Shown: positions 15,448 to 23,658, counted from the stretch's first letter. The stretch is 34,807 nt of DNA from Bacteroidota bacterium (GCA_030681615.1 JAUXSA010000196.1:1-34807), one strand, 5' to 3'. Made by a program: numbers and translations. The notes: a model not told the origin generated them from the sequence alone.

Positions 15448-16680
15448 TTATTCTTTTAATAGTTGCTTAATAAAACTCTCGGTACTTTGTTTAAACTCTT
15501 CATAGTCTTTCCCGGTAGCCGGGCCGCTAAAACCTGTATGAATTTTTACAACCTGGTGTTGTTTGTTTAAAAAAATTGTTGTTGGAAAAGCAGTTATTTT
15601 ATTTAAGGCAGACAATACTTCACTTGCTTTTTCTTTCCCGGTTTGCTGCGTTATTAAAATATCGTAGTCCATATTGAATTTCTTTTTTAAACGCAACAAC
15701 TGATTCTTTGCTTTTTCAAAATCATTTGTTTTTTCAAAAGCCAAAGCAACAATTTCGAGTCCCTCATTTTTGTATTGTTTGTAAACGTCTGCCAAATAAG
15801 CGCTTTCGTCCATACAATTTGGACACCAGGAACCCATCACCTGTATAATAACAGGTTTGTTCTCAAACTTTTTATCGTTTAACGAAACCGTTTTTTTATT
15901 AAGGTCAGGAAATGAAAAATTTATTTTAGCCTCTTTATCCTTTACAAACGTTATTTCTTCGGCATTGGCCAGTTTAAATTTATCGTTCAGTTTTGCCGTC
16001 CATGGTTCCTGCCAACTAGCACCACTATAAAAAGTTCCGGTAAATTTATCTTCTTTGTACTCTGCAATAAATAAAAAAGCGTGGCTGCCATCAAAACAGG
16101 AAAGATATAATTTATTCATCACCTTCATGCCTTCCAAATACCTGTAGTCACCGGTCTCCGTTAAAAAAGTGGCGCTCATATAATCGGTTTGTTCTTCATG
16201 ATGAAAGATCCCGATCGCTTTAGAACTGTCTTTTGTGTTGGGAGAAAATGTAGTTTCCCACCTGCCTTCAAAATACGGATTGGCTTTACCCGGTACAAAT
16301 GGAAAACGATTGGATTGGCCGTAAGTGGCTTTAAATTTTATTTTGTTCTTGGTTGTTTTGTAATTATTTATCCAAAGGCCTTCTAAATTATCGCCAACAA
16401 AAACTGTTTTGAATTCCGTATCAAACACAGGCATTTTAAAATTCACAGAATCCCCTTTTATAGTTATTTCATCAACCACAATGCGTTCATCGGCATTTCT
16501 AATAGTTATGGTTGGTTTTTTGCCTTTGTATTTTACTTCAAATGTAAAGGGTAGTTCAATATTATTTTCTTCATTTAAAATTAATACGCCACGGTAATAA
16601 CCTTCTTTCAACTTTTTTGAAAATAACGATGAGCTCACAAGAAATAAAATTAAAAGATATGTGATCTTTGATACACGCAT
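15448..16680 (-). CDS. Secreted TlpA-like thioredoxin-fold protein
   Basis: A 410-residue exported protein. The signal peptide spans about 1-21 (MRVSKITYLLILFLVSSSLFS). The N-terminal 250 residues form a beta-rich region with units like LPFTFEVKYKGKKPTITIRN and NPYFEGRWETTF. The C-terminal third is a TlpA/ResA-type thioredoxin fold with the redox pair Cys-Pro-Asn-Cys in GSWCPNCMDES (about 281-291) and the cis-Pro in ITAFPTTIFLN. It probably reduces disulfides in the periplasm; its partner is unknown. The same architecture recurs in Bacteroidota. It sits 2 bases after the agmatinase-family gene and ahead of ribE. Start is ATG. Confidence 0.9.
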   Translation of the reverse strand: MRVSKITYLLILFLVSSSLFSKKLKEGYYRGVLILNEENNIELPFTFEVKYKGKKPTITIRNADERIVVDEITIKGDSVNFKMPVFDTEFKTVFVGDNLEGLWINNYKTTKNKIKFKATYGQSNRFPFVPGKANPYFEGRWETTFSPNTKDSSKAIGIFHHEEQTDYMSATFLTETGDYRYLEGMKVMNKLYLSCFDGSHAFLFIAEYKEDKFTGTFYSGASWQEPWTAKLNDKFKLANAEEITFVKDKEAKINFSFPDLNKKTVSLNDKKFENKPVIIQVMGSWCPNCMDESAYLADVYKQYKNEGLEIVALAFEKTNDFEKAKNQLLRLKKKFNMDYDILITQQTGKEKASEVLSALNKITAFPTTIFLNKQHQVVKIHTGFSGPATGKDYEEFKQSTESFIKQLLKE

Positions 16681-16682
16681 TT

Positions 16683-17738
16683 TTATTTACCATTGCTCAT
16701 GGCAGCTAAATTAGCAATACGATACAATAAACGCGCCGCAACGTTAGCATCCCATTCATCTCCCTGTGGGCCAGGAGTAACTTCATTAATATCAAAAGCA
16801 ATTATTTTACGTCCGCTTTTTACAACTTTCTCTAATAAAAATAAGATCTGCTCTGTTTCAAAACCTCCCGCTACAGGTGTGCCTGTGTGCGGACATAATT
16901 TTGGATCCAGGCCGTCAATATCAAAACTTAAATAAATGTTTTGTGGTAATTCTTTTATGATCCTGTCACAAATTCTGTTCCAGCTATCGCCATTGTATTG
17001 GGCGTATTTAATGTCGCGGTCGAAAAAAGTTTTTATGCGCCCGTTACTATTATTGATTAGATCTAATTCTTCTTCGCAATAATCGCGAATGCCTACCTGC
17101 ACTAATTTTTCGACCTGTTTGATTTTTAAAGCGTTGTACATGATAGATGCGTGCGAGAATTCAAAACCTTCGTACGCATTTCTTAAGTCAGCATGCGCAT
17201 CAATTTGCAAAACACAAAATTTTTCGAACTTAGTGGCCAAAGCTTCCATCATACCAAGAGGTGTTGAATGATCGCCGCCAATTAAACCAACATATTTATT
17301 TTTATTTAAAAAATGTAAAACACGGTTCTTTACCCAATTATTTAACCACAAACATTCTTGTTTGATTTGTGCGGAAACTTTTTTCAAGCTTTCGCTTTTT
17401 TCATCTCCCCCTTGTGCTAAAGCATCAATATACTCTTCGGCAGATTGGCGAAGCGCTAAACTTTTTTCTTTTACCTCAGCGCTTATTTCATCCATGCCAA
17501 TACCTTTTTGCCAGGCGTCTTTTACAATTGGGTCATAAAGATCAACCTGGTAACTGGCATTCAATATTGCTTGTGGACCCTCTGCAGTGCCTCCTCCGTA
17601 ACTTACAGTAACTTCCCATGGCACAGGAATTAAAACCGTTTCGCATTCATCTAAAGTAAAAGGCAAGCCAAACATACCATCGTTAAGCTGGCCAATTCCG
17701 TTCGCGTCAAAATTTTTAATTTTTTCTTCTTTTGTCAT
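16683..17738 (-). CDS. Agmatinase/arginase-family ureohydrolase
   Basis: A 351-residue ureohydrolase. The binuclear manganese ligands are all visible: His in IGGDHSTPLG, the DAHADLRNAYEG block, and the two Asp in LSFDIDGLDP; EVTPGPQGDEWD completes the active site. The N-terminus (GLPFTLDECETVLIPVPWEVTVSYGGGTAEGP in part) is typical of the Bacteroidota agmatinase group. It would hydrolyse agmatine or a related guanidino compound to an amine plus urea. The substrate cannot be settled from sequence; arginase or another guanidino hydrolase is possible. A long inserted helical region (about 95-150) separates it from shorter agmatinases. It lies 6 bases after pdxH. Confidence 0.88.
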   Translation of the reverse strand: MTKEEKIKNFDANGIGQLNDGMFGLPFTLDECETVLIPVPWEVTVSYGGGTAEGPQAILNASYQVDLYDPIVKDAWQKGIGMDEISAEVKEKSLALRQSAEEYIDALAQGGDEKSESLKKVSAQIKQECLWLNNWVKNRVLHFLNKNKYVGLIGGDHSTPLGMMEALATKFEKFCVLQIDAHADLRNAYEGFEFSHASIMYNALKIKQVEKLVQVGIRDYCEEELDLINNSNGRIKTFFDRDIKYAQYNGDSWNRICDRIIKELPQNIYLSFDIDGLDPKLCPHTGTPVAGGFETEQILFLLEKVVKSGRKIIAFDINEVTPGPQGDEWDANVAARLLYRIANLAAMSNGK

Positions 17739-17744
17739 AATTCT

Positions 17745-18395
17745 TTAAGGTGCAAGCCTGCTAATTTTCCAACTACCTGCTTTTAGTTCGTAACAAATTC
17801 TATCGTGCAGGCGACTTTTACGGCCTTGCCAGAATTCGTAATAATTTACTTTTAATATTAAGCCGCCCCAACATTCAGGTCGTTTAATAGTTTCGGGTGT
17901 ATATTGTTTTTTTAATTCTTCAACTTTCTTTTCAAGTTCTTCGCGCGATGCCAATAAATGACTTTGCTCGCTCGCCCATGCACCAATTTTTGATTCGTAC
18001 GGCCGTTGGTTAAAGTAGGAATCGCTTTGCGCTGCACTTGCTTTTACAACAATGCCTTCCATACGCACTTGTCTTTCAAGATCGGGCCAAAAAAAAGTAA
18101 ATGCTGCGTTAGGATTCTTAAAAAGTTGTTGTGCTTTTTTAGAATTATAATTTGTGTAGAACAAATAATTATTATTTTGAAATTCTCTTAAATAAACGAT
18201 GCGAGATGAAGGTTTACCGTCTAAAGAAACTGAACTTAAATGAACTGCTTGTACTTCATTAATTTTTGATTCAACGGCCTGTTGCAACCACAATTCAAAT
18301 TGAAGTGCGGGATCTTTATTTACGCCGTCTTCGTTTAAAGTGCCTTTTGTAAAATCCTCACGTAAATTATTTATATGGTCTCTAAAGTCATCCAT
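17745..18395 (-). CDS. pdxH: Pyridoxamine/pyridoxine 5'-phosphate oxidase
   Basis: A 216-residue FMN enzyme making pyridoxal 5'-phosphate. It has the FMN-binding SSRIVYLREF and NYLFYTNYNSKKAQQL regions, YFNQRPYESKIGAWASEQS, and the C-terminal family signature EFWQGRKSRLHDRICYE. The length is standard. The start ATG at 18395 gives the usual N-terminus. It lies 43 bases after the IPExxxVDY gene and 6 bases before the agmatinase-family gene. A near-match to a -7 box (TATCTTTA) just upstream could give separate transcription, but it is weak. Confidence 0.96.
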   Translation of the reverse strand: MDDFRDHINNLREDFTKGTLNEDGVNKDPALQFELWLQQAVESKINEVQAVHLSSVSLDGKPSSRIVYLREFQNNNYLFYTNYNSKKAQQLFKNPNAAFTFFWPDLERQVRMEGIVVKASAAQSDSYFNQRPYESKIGAWASEQSHLLASREELEKKVEELKKQYTPETIKRPECWGGLILKVNYYEFWQGRKSRLHDRICYELKAGSWKISRLAP

Positions 18396-18438
18396 TATGT
18401 AAAGATAGAGAAAATTTGAAAAGCTGTAATTATTATAA

Positions 18439-18924
18439 CTAAAAGATAAGGTTACGCTTGCTTCCCAATTCTTTTGCTTCTATAGATTGTACCTGTATCA
18501 TTTCGGGAATAGTCTTTAATTTATCTATGATCTTAAATTGGTAATTATGCAGGTCTTCGCCTTTAAGTAAAATAAAATAATCTGTTTTGGGTAATTCTTT
18601 TATCAGCTTCACGCTTTCATCCACATCAACACTTGCAAAGAGGTCTTCGGTTCTATTGCCGTTCAGGTCGGGCTCGTCAAAATTGCTGGTGTTTGGTATT
18701 AGATGATATTCGACGCCTAATTCCTCATCAACAAAACTATAAAGCGAGAATTTAAAAAGTTTGCCATCCTTTAAATTAAAAGGCAAAAAATCTGCAAGGC
18801 AAAGGTTTATTTTTAACGCATCGTTTACCGCGTTTATTATGTGATATTGATTTTCGAGACAAACAAGCCCTATGAGTACAAAATCAAAATCATCCTCGCT
18901 TGTATGTAAAACATGTTTAGCCAA
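18439..18924 (-). CDS. IPExxxVDY-family protein
   Basis: A 161-residue protein. FDFVLIGLVCLENQYHIINAVN near the N-terminus, LVDEELGVEYHLIPN in the middle and YFILLKGED...IPEMIQVQSI near the C-terminus match the IPExxxVDY family, found in Bacteroidota near rnc; the final VDY is VQS here. Its function is unknown. It starts with TTG and overlaps the end of rnc by 8 bases, so the two are translationally coupled, which may point to a role linked to RNA processing. No ATG is available in frame near the start. Confidence 0.83.
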   Translation of the reverse strand: MAKHVLHTSEDDFDFVLIGLVCLENQYHIINAVNDALKINLCLADFLPFNLKDGKLFKFSLYSFVDEELGVEYHLIPNTSNFDEPDLNGNRTEDLFASVDVDESVKLIKELPKTDYFILLKGEDLHNYQFKIIDKLKTIPEMIQVQSIEAKELGSKRNLIF

Positions 18925-19657
18925 TTTCTTTTTGCAATTCCTCTAAGGTAAGTTGTGCGGCCTTTTGTTCGGCTACACGTTTGCTAAAGTTTTCAAATTT
19001 TATGTACGGTTTGTCATTAATAAAAACCTGGATCGCATAAATTTTATTGGCACCTTGTTTTTCCTCACTTATTAATTTGTATTCAAGGTTAAGTTTATTT
19101 TTCTGGCAGTATATCTGTAGTTGGCTTTTAAAATCGCTATCTGTATTTACTAGTTCAGTAATATCCACATGAAATTTTATGATCTTGGAGGCAACGAATT
19201 TTTTTGTTTTATCATACCCAAGGTCAAGATAGACCGCTCCAATAAAGGCTTCAAAGGCATCGCCAAAAGCACTCGACTTTATTTTCTCATCCTTTGTTAG
19301 GTTAGCTTTTAATTGATTGTTAAATCCAAATTTTAAAGAAAGTTCTTTTAAATTCTGGCCGTTAACGATTTTACTTCTTAACTGGGTTAAAAAACCTTCG
19401 TCTTTGTAAGGATAAATTTTAAATAAATGCTCGGCTATAATGGCGCCGAGCACTGCATCACCTAAAAACTCAAGGCGCTCGTTACTAATAGGTGTATTGT
19501 GTCTTTTAGCCGCAGCGCTGCTGTGCAGGAAAGCCTGTTGATATAATACTAGATTTTTGGGGCTATAACCAGTAGTGGTTTTTATCCAATTTTTAAACTC
19601 CTTATCGCCTTTAGTTTTTTTAAAATTAAATTGCGATAAAAAAACTTTAATTGCCAA
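18917..19657 (-). CDS. rnc: Ribonuclease III
   Basis: A 246-residue double-strand RNA endonuclease for rRNA and mRNA processing. The signature SNERLEFLGDAVLG gives Glu60, Glu63 and Asp67, and SAFGDAFEAFIGAVYLD gives Asp133 and Glu136, the catalytic metal ligands. A dsRNA-binding domain occupies about 172-245 (DFKSQLQIYCQKNKL...EQKAAQLTLEEL). The start is TTG at 19657, 4 bases after the fabF stop; there is no ATG nearby. The order acpP, fabF, rnc is conserved widely. Downstream it overlaps the IPExxxVDY gene. Confidence 0.96.
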   Translation of the reverse strand: MAIKVFLSQFNFKKTKGDKEFKNWIKTTTGYSPKNLVLYQQAFLHSSAAAKRHNTPISNERLEFLGDAVLGAIIAEHLFKIYPYKDEGFLTQLRSKIVNGQNLKELSLKFGFNNQLKANLTKDEKIKSSAFGDAFEAFIGAVYLDLGYDKTKKFVASKIIKFHVDITELVNTDSDFKSQLQIYCQKNKLNLEYKLISEEKQGANKIYAIQVFINDKPYIKFENFSKRVAEQKAAQLTLEELQKEIG

Positions 19658-19661
19658 AACT

Positions 19662-20915
19662 TTACGCTTTAAATTTTTTGATCACAACTGCCGCGTTATG
19701 TCCGCCAAAACCAAACGTATTGCTAATTGCCGCATTAACTACGCGTTTTTGCGATTTGTTGAATGTAAGGTTTAGTTTAGGATCAACTTCCGGGTCGGTA
19801 GTTGTGTGATTTATTGTTGGAGGGATAATATCATTCTTAACGGCTAAAATAGTGGCAATGCCTTCTATAGCCCCGGCCGCGCCTAATAAGTGGCCAGTCA
19901 TACTTTTTGTTGAGCTAATGTTTATTTTGTAAGCGTGTTCGCCAAAAATATTTACAATAGCTTTTAATTCGGCAGTATCGCCTAATGGCGTACTTGTACC
20001 GTGTGTATTAATATAATCTATTTCGGTAGCATTAATTTCTGCATCTTTTAAAGCGCGGGCCATTACTAAAGTAGCTCCTAACCCTTCCGGGTGTGGTGCA
20101 GTAATGTGATGAGCATCTGCGCTCATACCGCCTCCAATAATTTCAGCATAAATTTTTGCGCCACGTTTTAAAGCGTGTTCTAATTCTTCTAACACAATTG
20201 CACCGCCACCTTCGCCTAAAACAAATCCATCTCTTTCTTTGTCGTAAGGACGAGATGCTCCTGCAGGATCATCATTACGCTGACTCATGGCCTGGCAAGC
20301 GTTAAAACCACCAATACCACTTTCGTTAATTGCTGCTTCGCTTCCACCACTAATAATGGCGTTAGCTTTTCCTAAACGTATGTAGTTAAAAGCGTCAATT
20401 AATGCATTAGTAGATGATGCACAAGCCGAAACCGTTGTAAAGTTTGGGCCGCGTAAACCAAAACGAATAGAAATGTGACCGCTACAAATATCGGCGATCA
20501 TTTTAGGGATAAAGAAAGGATTGAAACGTGGTGTACCATCACCCTTTGCAAATGCAAAAGTTTCAGTTTGAAACGTATCTAAACCGCCAATACCACTTCC
20601 CCAAATAACACCGATCTCATTCTTATCAATGCCTTCAGCATCAAGGCCGCTGTCTTTAAAAGCCTGTTCGCTGGCGGCAATGCCGTACCATGAATAAGCA
20701 TCAAGTTTGCGGGCCTCTTTTTTATCAAAATAATCTTCGGGGTTAAAGCCTTTTACTTCGCAGGCAAAGCGCGTTTTAAATTTTGATGCATCAAAACGTG
20801 TAATAGGCGCTGCTCCGCTAACCCCGTTTATTAGGTTATTCCAATAATCATTAACATTATTGCCAAGCGGCGTTATGGCCCCAAGGCCAGTAACAACTAC
20901 ACGTTTTAATTGCAT
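19662..20915 (-). CDS. fabF: Beta-ketoacyl-ACP synthase II
   Basis: A 417-residue condensing enzyme of fatty acid elongation that joins malonyl-ACP to acyl-ACP. The thiolase-fold active site is complete: Cys165 in TVSACASSTN, His305 in NTHGTSTPLGD and His342 in MTGHLLGAAGAIEG, with Lys337. VVVTGLGAITPLG is the usual N-terminus, and the FGFGGHNA C-terminal motif is present. It starts with ATG 9 bases after acpP and is followed 4 bases later by rnc. Confidence 0.98.
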   Translation of the reverse strand: MQLKRVVVTGLGAITPLGNNVNDYWNNLINGVSGAAPITRFDASKFKTRFACEVKGFNPEDYFDKKEARKLDAYSWYGIAASEQAFKDSGLDAEGIDKNEIGVIWGSGIGGLDTFQTETFAFAKGDGTPRFNPFFIPKMIADICSGHISIRFGLRGPNFTTVSACASSTNALIDAFNYIRLGKANAIISGGSEAAINESGIGGFNACQAMSQRNDDPAGASRPYDKERDGFVLGEGGGAIVLEELEHALKRGAKIYAEIIGGGMSADAHHITAPHPEGLGATLVMARALKDAEINATEIDYINTHGTSTPLGDTAELKAIVNIFGEHAYKINISSTKSMTGHLLGAAGAIEGIATILAVKNDIIPPTINHTTTDPEVDPKLNLTFNKSQKRVVNAAISNTFGFGGHNAAVVIKKFKA

Positions 20916-20924
20916 AAAATAAAA

Positions 20925-21164
20925 TTAGTTTTTTGCGTTTGCTTCAATGTAAGCAATTGCATCACCAACTGTACCGATCTTTTCTGCTTGTTCATCAGGA
21001 ATTGCGATGTTAAATTCTTTTTCAAATTCCATGATCAATTCAACTGTATCTAACGAGTCAGCTCCTAAATCATTAGTAAAGCTTGCTGTTGGTGTTACTT
21101 CTTTTTCGTCAACTCCTAATTTGTCAACGATGATCGATTTTACTTTGTTTGCAATGTCTGACAT
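20925..21164 (-). CDS. acpP: Acyl carrier protein
   Basis: A 79-residue acidic carrier protein. Ser37 in [12 protein letters not shown] is the 4'-phosphopantetheine attachment site. The sequence matches the family over its whole length ([42 protein letters not shown]). It is the first gene of the run acpP, fabF, rnc and onward, with a good promoter at 21189-21219. Start is ATG. Confidence 0.98.
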   Translation of the reverse strand: MSDIANKVKSIIVDKLGVDEKEVTPTASFTNDLGADSLDTVELIMEFEKEFNIAIPDEQAEKIGTVGDAIAYIEANAKN

Positions 21165-21188
21165 TATAATTTCTTTTTAAATTTTGCA

Positions 21189-21219
21189 CAAAAATAATTA
21201 TATCGCAGCTAAAACAAAA
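21189..21219 (-). promoter_or_regulatory. Promoter of the acpP-fabF-rnc unit
   Basis: On the minus strand: TTTTG (21219-21215), 18 bases, then TATTTTTG (21196-21189). This is a full match to the Bacteroidota TTG-N17/19-TAnnTTTG promoter. It would give a leader of about 20 bases to the acpP ATG at 21164. It is the best promoter in the window. Confidence 0.75.
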
Positions 21220-21234
21220 TTTAAACTTAAAAAT

Positions 21235-21314
21235 AAGGCTGTTTTTTTGATAATTTATCAGACACTAACGTTAAAAATACGTTAACTTACTGAAAACTAG
21301 CAATAAACAGCCTT
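21235..21314 (-). terminator. Branched terminator-like fold after the His-rich gene
   Basis: AAGGCTGTTT (21235-21244) and AAACAGCCTT (21305-21314) are perfect 10-base inverted repeats. The 60 bases between contain two more hairpins: TAACGT/ACGTTA (21266-21271 with 21279-21284) and TGATAA/TTATCA (21248-21260). On the minus strand the last arm is followed by ATTTTT. The fold starts 6 bases after the stop of the His-rich gene and ends before the acpP promoter, so an unusually large terminator or 3' stabilising structure is likely. Confidence 0.5.
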
Positions 21315-21320
21315 CAATGC

Positions 21321-21635
21321 CTAAGAAGTTTTTTTCACGATGTGGCGTGTGTGATGGTGTCTGTGATGATTGTGTCGGCTAATGTTGCTATTTTGCCCCA
21401 AATGACCAACGGTTTCCTCATCTTTATCTTTAATTAAATGGTTTGAAACGATGTAAATGAGCAAACCTGCGCCCACAATACCACCAATTACCAATAAACC
21501 CTGCATATTAAAGTTAGACATCTGGTCTCCGGCAAATTTCTTTACATCATCAATAGTACCGGCACTCATGCTTTGGATGTTCATAAGCACAGATCCCACC
21601 AGGATCAGAAATGCTTTAAATTTAGTTGTTTTCAT
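21321..21635 (-). CDS. Small membrane protein with histidine-rich C-terminal tail
   Basis: A 104-residue protein I do not recognise. Residues 1-25 look like a signal peptide (LILVGSVLMNIQSMSA), 26-45 a short helical linker, about 46-68 a glycine-rich membrane helix (GLLVIGGIVGAGLLIYIVS), then a charged segment (KDKDEETVG) and a tail with seven histidines in 13 residues (SRHNHHRHHHTRH) ending in KKTS. The tail could bind a metal ion or nucleic acid or sense pH; none of this is shown. The glycine-rich helix resembles those of small self-associating membrane proteins. Start is ATG. It is separate from acpP, with a structured region between, and divergent from rimP. Codon use looks like its neighbours. 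Confidence 0.75.
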   Translation of the reverse strand: MKTTKFKAFLILVGSVLMNIQSMSAGTIDDVKKFAGDQMSNFNMQGLLVIGGIVGAGLLIYIVSNHLIKDKDEETVGHLGQNSNISRHNHHRHHHTRHIVKKTS

Positions 21636-21748
21636 ATCGATCTTTTTTATTGTTTTCTACTTATATAAACGCTTTTAGCTATCTATTGGTTGGCAAAACC
21701 TGTGCCTATTTAACGGTTTTTTTGTTTTTTTATTAAATATTTTATACT

Positions 21749-21756
21749 TATATTTG
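21749..21756 (+). promoter_or_regulatory. -7 box (TATATTTG) of the rimP-nusA-infB operon
   Basis: TATATTTG matches TAnnTTTG exactly. The -33 region is T-rich (TTT at 18 bases) without a clear TTG. It predicts a leader of about 60 bases that contains the hairpin at 21784-21803. Confidence 0.6.
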
Positions 21757-21783
21757 TATCCGCAAAAATAACTAAGGAAAACA

Positions 21784-21807
21784 GAGGGGACAGCAGTCCC
21801 CTCTTTT
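21784..21807 (+). promoter_or_regulatory. Terminator-like hairpin in the rimP leader
   Basis: GAGGGGAC (21784-21791) pairs perfectly with GTCCCCTC (21796-21803) around the loop AGCA, followed by TTTTATT. It is a GC-rich intrinsic-terminator shape that ends 16 bases before the rimP start and has no upstream same-strand gene to terminate. This placement suggests attenuation of the operon, which is inference. Confidence 0.7.
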
Positions 21808-21819
21808 ATTGTTAAAAAT

Positions 21820-22284
21820 TTGATATCAAAAGAACATATTTTAGCGCTGATAACAGAGCATTTGGGTAACGGGCCTATTTTTGCAACAGGAGTAAAAATT
21901 GGATCGGACAACCAGATAAATGTTTTTTTAGACGGTGATGATGGCGTGACAATTAAAGATTGTGTTGGCTTAAGCCGGCACCTTGAAAAAAGTTTAGACG
22001 AGAAAGGACTTGATTTTGCTTTAGACGTTAGTTCGCATGGCGCCACAACGCCACTGATACTGCCGCGACAATACAAAAAGCATATTGGACGCGAATTGGA
22101 GATCAAACTGGAAGACGGAACAAAAACAGAGGGCTGTTTAGTTGAATTTAATGGCGATGAGATAGTTTTAGAGAACAGTGTGAGAGAGAATAAGCCAATA
22201 GGAAAAGGAAAAGTTACAGTAGTAAAAAAACAAATAATAAAATATAATCAAATCAAAGAATCAAAAGTTAAACTCAAATTTTAA
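21820..22284 (+). CDS. rimP: Ribosome maturation factor RimP
   Basis: A 154-residue protein needed for assembly of the small ribosomal subunit. The N-terminal domain has NQINVFLDGDDGVTIKDCVGLSRHLEKSLDE and the family's LDVSSHGATTPLILPRQYKKHIGRELEIKL junction; the C-terminal domain is a small SH3-like barrel (GCLVEFNGDEIVLE). Start is TTG at 21820, with no in-frame ATG or GTG upstream that makes sense. It is first in the rimP, nusA, infB operon, 12 bases before nusA, behind a structured leader. Confidence 0.94.
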   Translation: MISKEHILALITEHLGNGPIFATGVKIGSDNQINVFLDGDDGVTIKDCVGLSRHLEKSLDEKGLDFALDVSSHGATTPLILPRQYKKHIGRELEIKLEDGTKTEGCLVEFNGDEIVLENSVRENKPIGKGKVTVVKKQIIKYNQIKESKVKLKF

Positions 22285-22296
22285 AAAAGAAAAGCC

Positions 22297-23556
22297 ATGG
22301 AAGCTGTTAACCTAATTGAATCGTTTTCAGAATTTAAAGACAATAAGAACATTGATCGTGCTACGTTAATGAGCATTATTGAAGATGTTTTTAGAAGTAT
22401 GTTGATTAAGAAATACGGAAGCGATAAAAATTTTGACATCATCGTTAACCCTGATAAAGGCGACGTAGAGATATATAAGAACCGCAAGATCGTTGATGAT
22501 GAATTTGCAGAAGATTCTTTTGATTATGATGAAAACAAACACATCAGCTTTTCGGCAGCTCAAAAAATTGAACCGGATTTTGAAATTGGCGAAGACCTTT
22601 CAGAAAAAGTGAAGTTAGAAGATTTTGGTCGTCGTGCTGTGTTGTCAGTGCGTCAGAACTTAGTTCAAAAAATTCTTGAGTTAGAGAAAAGCGAAATTTA
22701 TAACAAATACAAAGAAAAAGTTGGCGATATTATTACTGCCGAAGTTTACCAGGTTTGGAAAAAAGAAATCATGTTAATGGATGATGAGGGCAACGAGCTT
22801 TTATTGCCAAAAACAGAACAAATTCCTTCTGATTTTTTCAAAAAAGGAGATACTGTTAAAGCGGTTGTTTCTAAAGTTGATCTAAAGAATGGAACACCAT
22901 CTATTGTTGTTTCAAGAACATCGCCTGTTTTCTTAGAGCGTTTGTTTGAGAACGAGGTTCCTGAAATTTTTGATGGTTTAATCACTATCAAGAAGATTGT
23001 TCGTGAGCCTGGTGAACGTGCTAAAGTAGCGGTAGAGTCTTATGACGACAGGATTGATCCGGTGGGCGCTTGTGTAGGTATGAAAGGTTCCCGTATCCAC
23101 GGTATTGTTCGCGAATTAAAAAATGAGAATATTGACGTGATCAATTTCACTAACAACGCTCAATTATTAATTCAACGTACCTTAAGTCCTGCAAAAATAA
23201 CTTCTATAAAAATTGATGAAGAAACTAAACGTGCGGAAGTATTCTTAAAGCCTGATCAAATTAGCTTAGCTATTGGTAAAGGTGGTTTCAATATTAAATT
23301 AGCAGGTAAATTAACAGGTTACGAAATTGACGTGTTCCGTGATACAGATATTGATGTTGAAACAGAAGACGTTGACTTAGAAGAATTCTCAGACGAAATT
23401 GAAGCAGATATTATTGAGCAATTAAAAACAATTGGTTGTGATACTGCTAAAGCTGTGTTAGAATTAAGTACAGAAGAATTAGTGCGTCGTACCGGAATTG
23501 CTGAAGAAACAATTCAAAGCGTACGCGATGTATTAGCTTCTGAGTTTGAAGAGTAA
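22297..23556 (+). CDS. nusA: Transcription termination/antitermination factor NusA
   Basis: A 419-residue RNA polymerase-associated factor. The N-terminal domain (1-125) binds polymerase; an S1 domain follows (about 133-200, VGDIITAEVYQVWKKEIMLMD), then two KH domains with EPGERAKVAVESYDDRIDPVGACVGMKGSRI and FLKPDQISLAIGKGGFNIKLA. A short acidic C-terminal helix-hairpin-helix region (about 365-419) ends ELSTEELVRRTGIAEETIQSV. The length is normal for Bacteroidota. It lies 12 bases after rimP; a 102-base gap with a long hairpin separates it from infB. Confidence 0.97.
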   Translation: MEAVNLIESFSEFKDNKNIDRATLMSIIEDVFRSMLIKKYGSDKNFDIIVNPDKGDVEIYKNRKIVDDEFAEDSFDYDENKHISFSAAQKIEPDFEIGEDLSEKVKLEDFGRRAVLSVRQNLVQKILELEKSEIYNKYKEKVGDIITAEVYQVWKKEIMLMDDEGNELLLPKTEQIPSDFFKKGDTVKAVVSKVDLKNGTPSIVVSRTSPVFLERLFENEVPEIFDGLITIKKIVREPGERAKVAVESYDDRIDPVGACVGMKGSRIHGIVRELKNENIDVINFTNNAQLLIQRTLSPAKITSIKIDEETKRAEVFLKPDQISLAIGKGGFNIKLAGKLTGYEIDVFRDTDIDVETEDVDLEEFSDEIEADIIEQLKTIGCDTAKAVLELSTEELVRRTGIAEETIQSVRDVLASEFEE

Positions 23557-23602
23557 TAAGGAGTTGTGCCTTTGATCTTCACAAATAAAAATTAAATAAC
23601 AG

Positions 23603-23635
23603 TGAAGCGGTCTCGATAGCTATCGGGGCCCTTCA
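23603..23635 (+). repeat. Palindromic hairpin between nusA and infB
   Basis: A 33-base imperfect palindrome centred on CGATAGCTATCG. The arms pair over about 16 positions with one bulge and two G-T wobbles (TGAAG/CTTCA outside, GGTCTCGATAG/CTATCGGGGCC inside). No T-run follows, so it is not a standard terminator. Similar CGATAGCTATCGGG hairpins occur, to my recollection, as dispersed repeats in flavobacterial genomes; I cannot check this here. It could be a REP-like element or an mRNA processing site. Confidence 0.65.
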
Positions 23636-23658
23636 TCAATAAAAGGATAAAATAAAAT

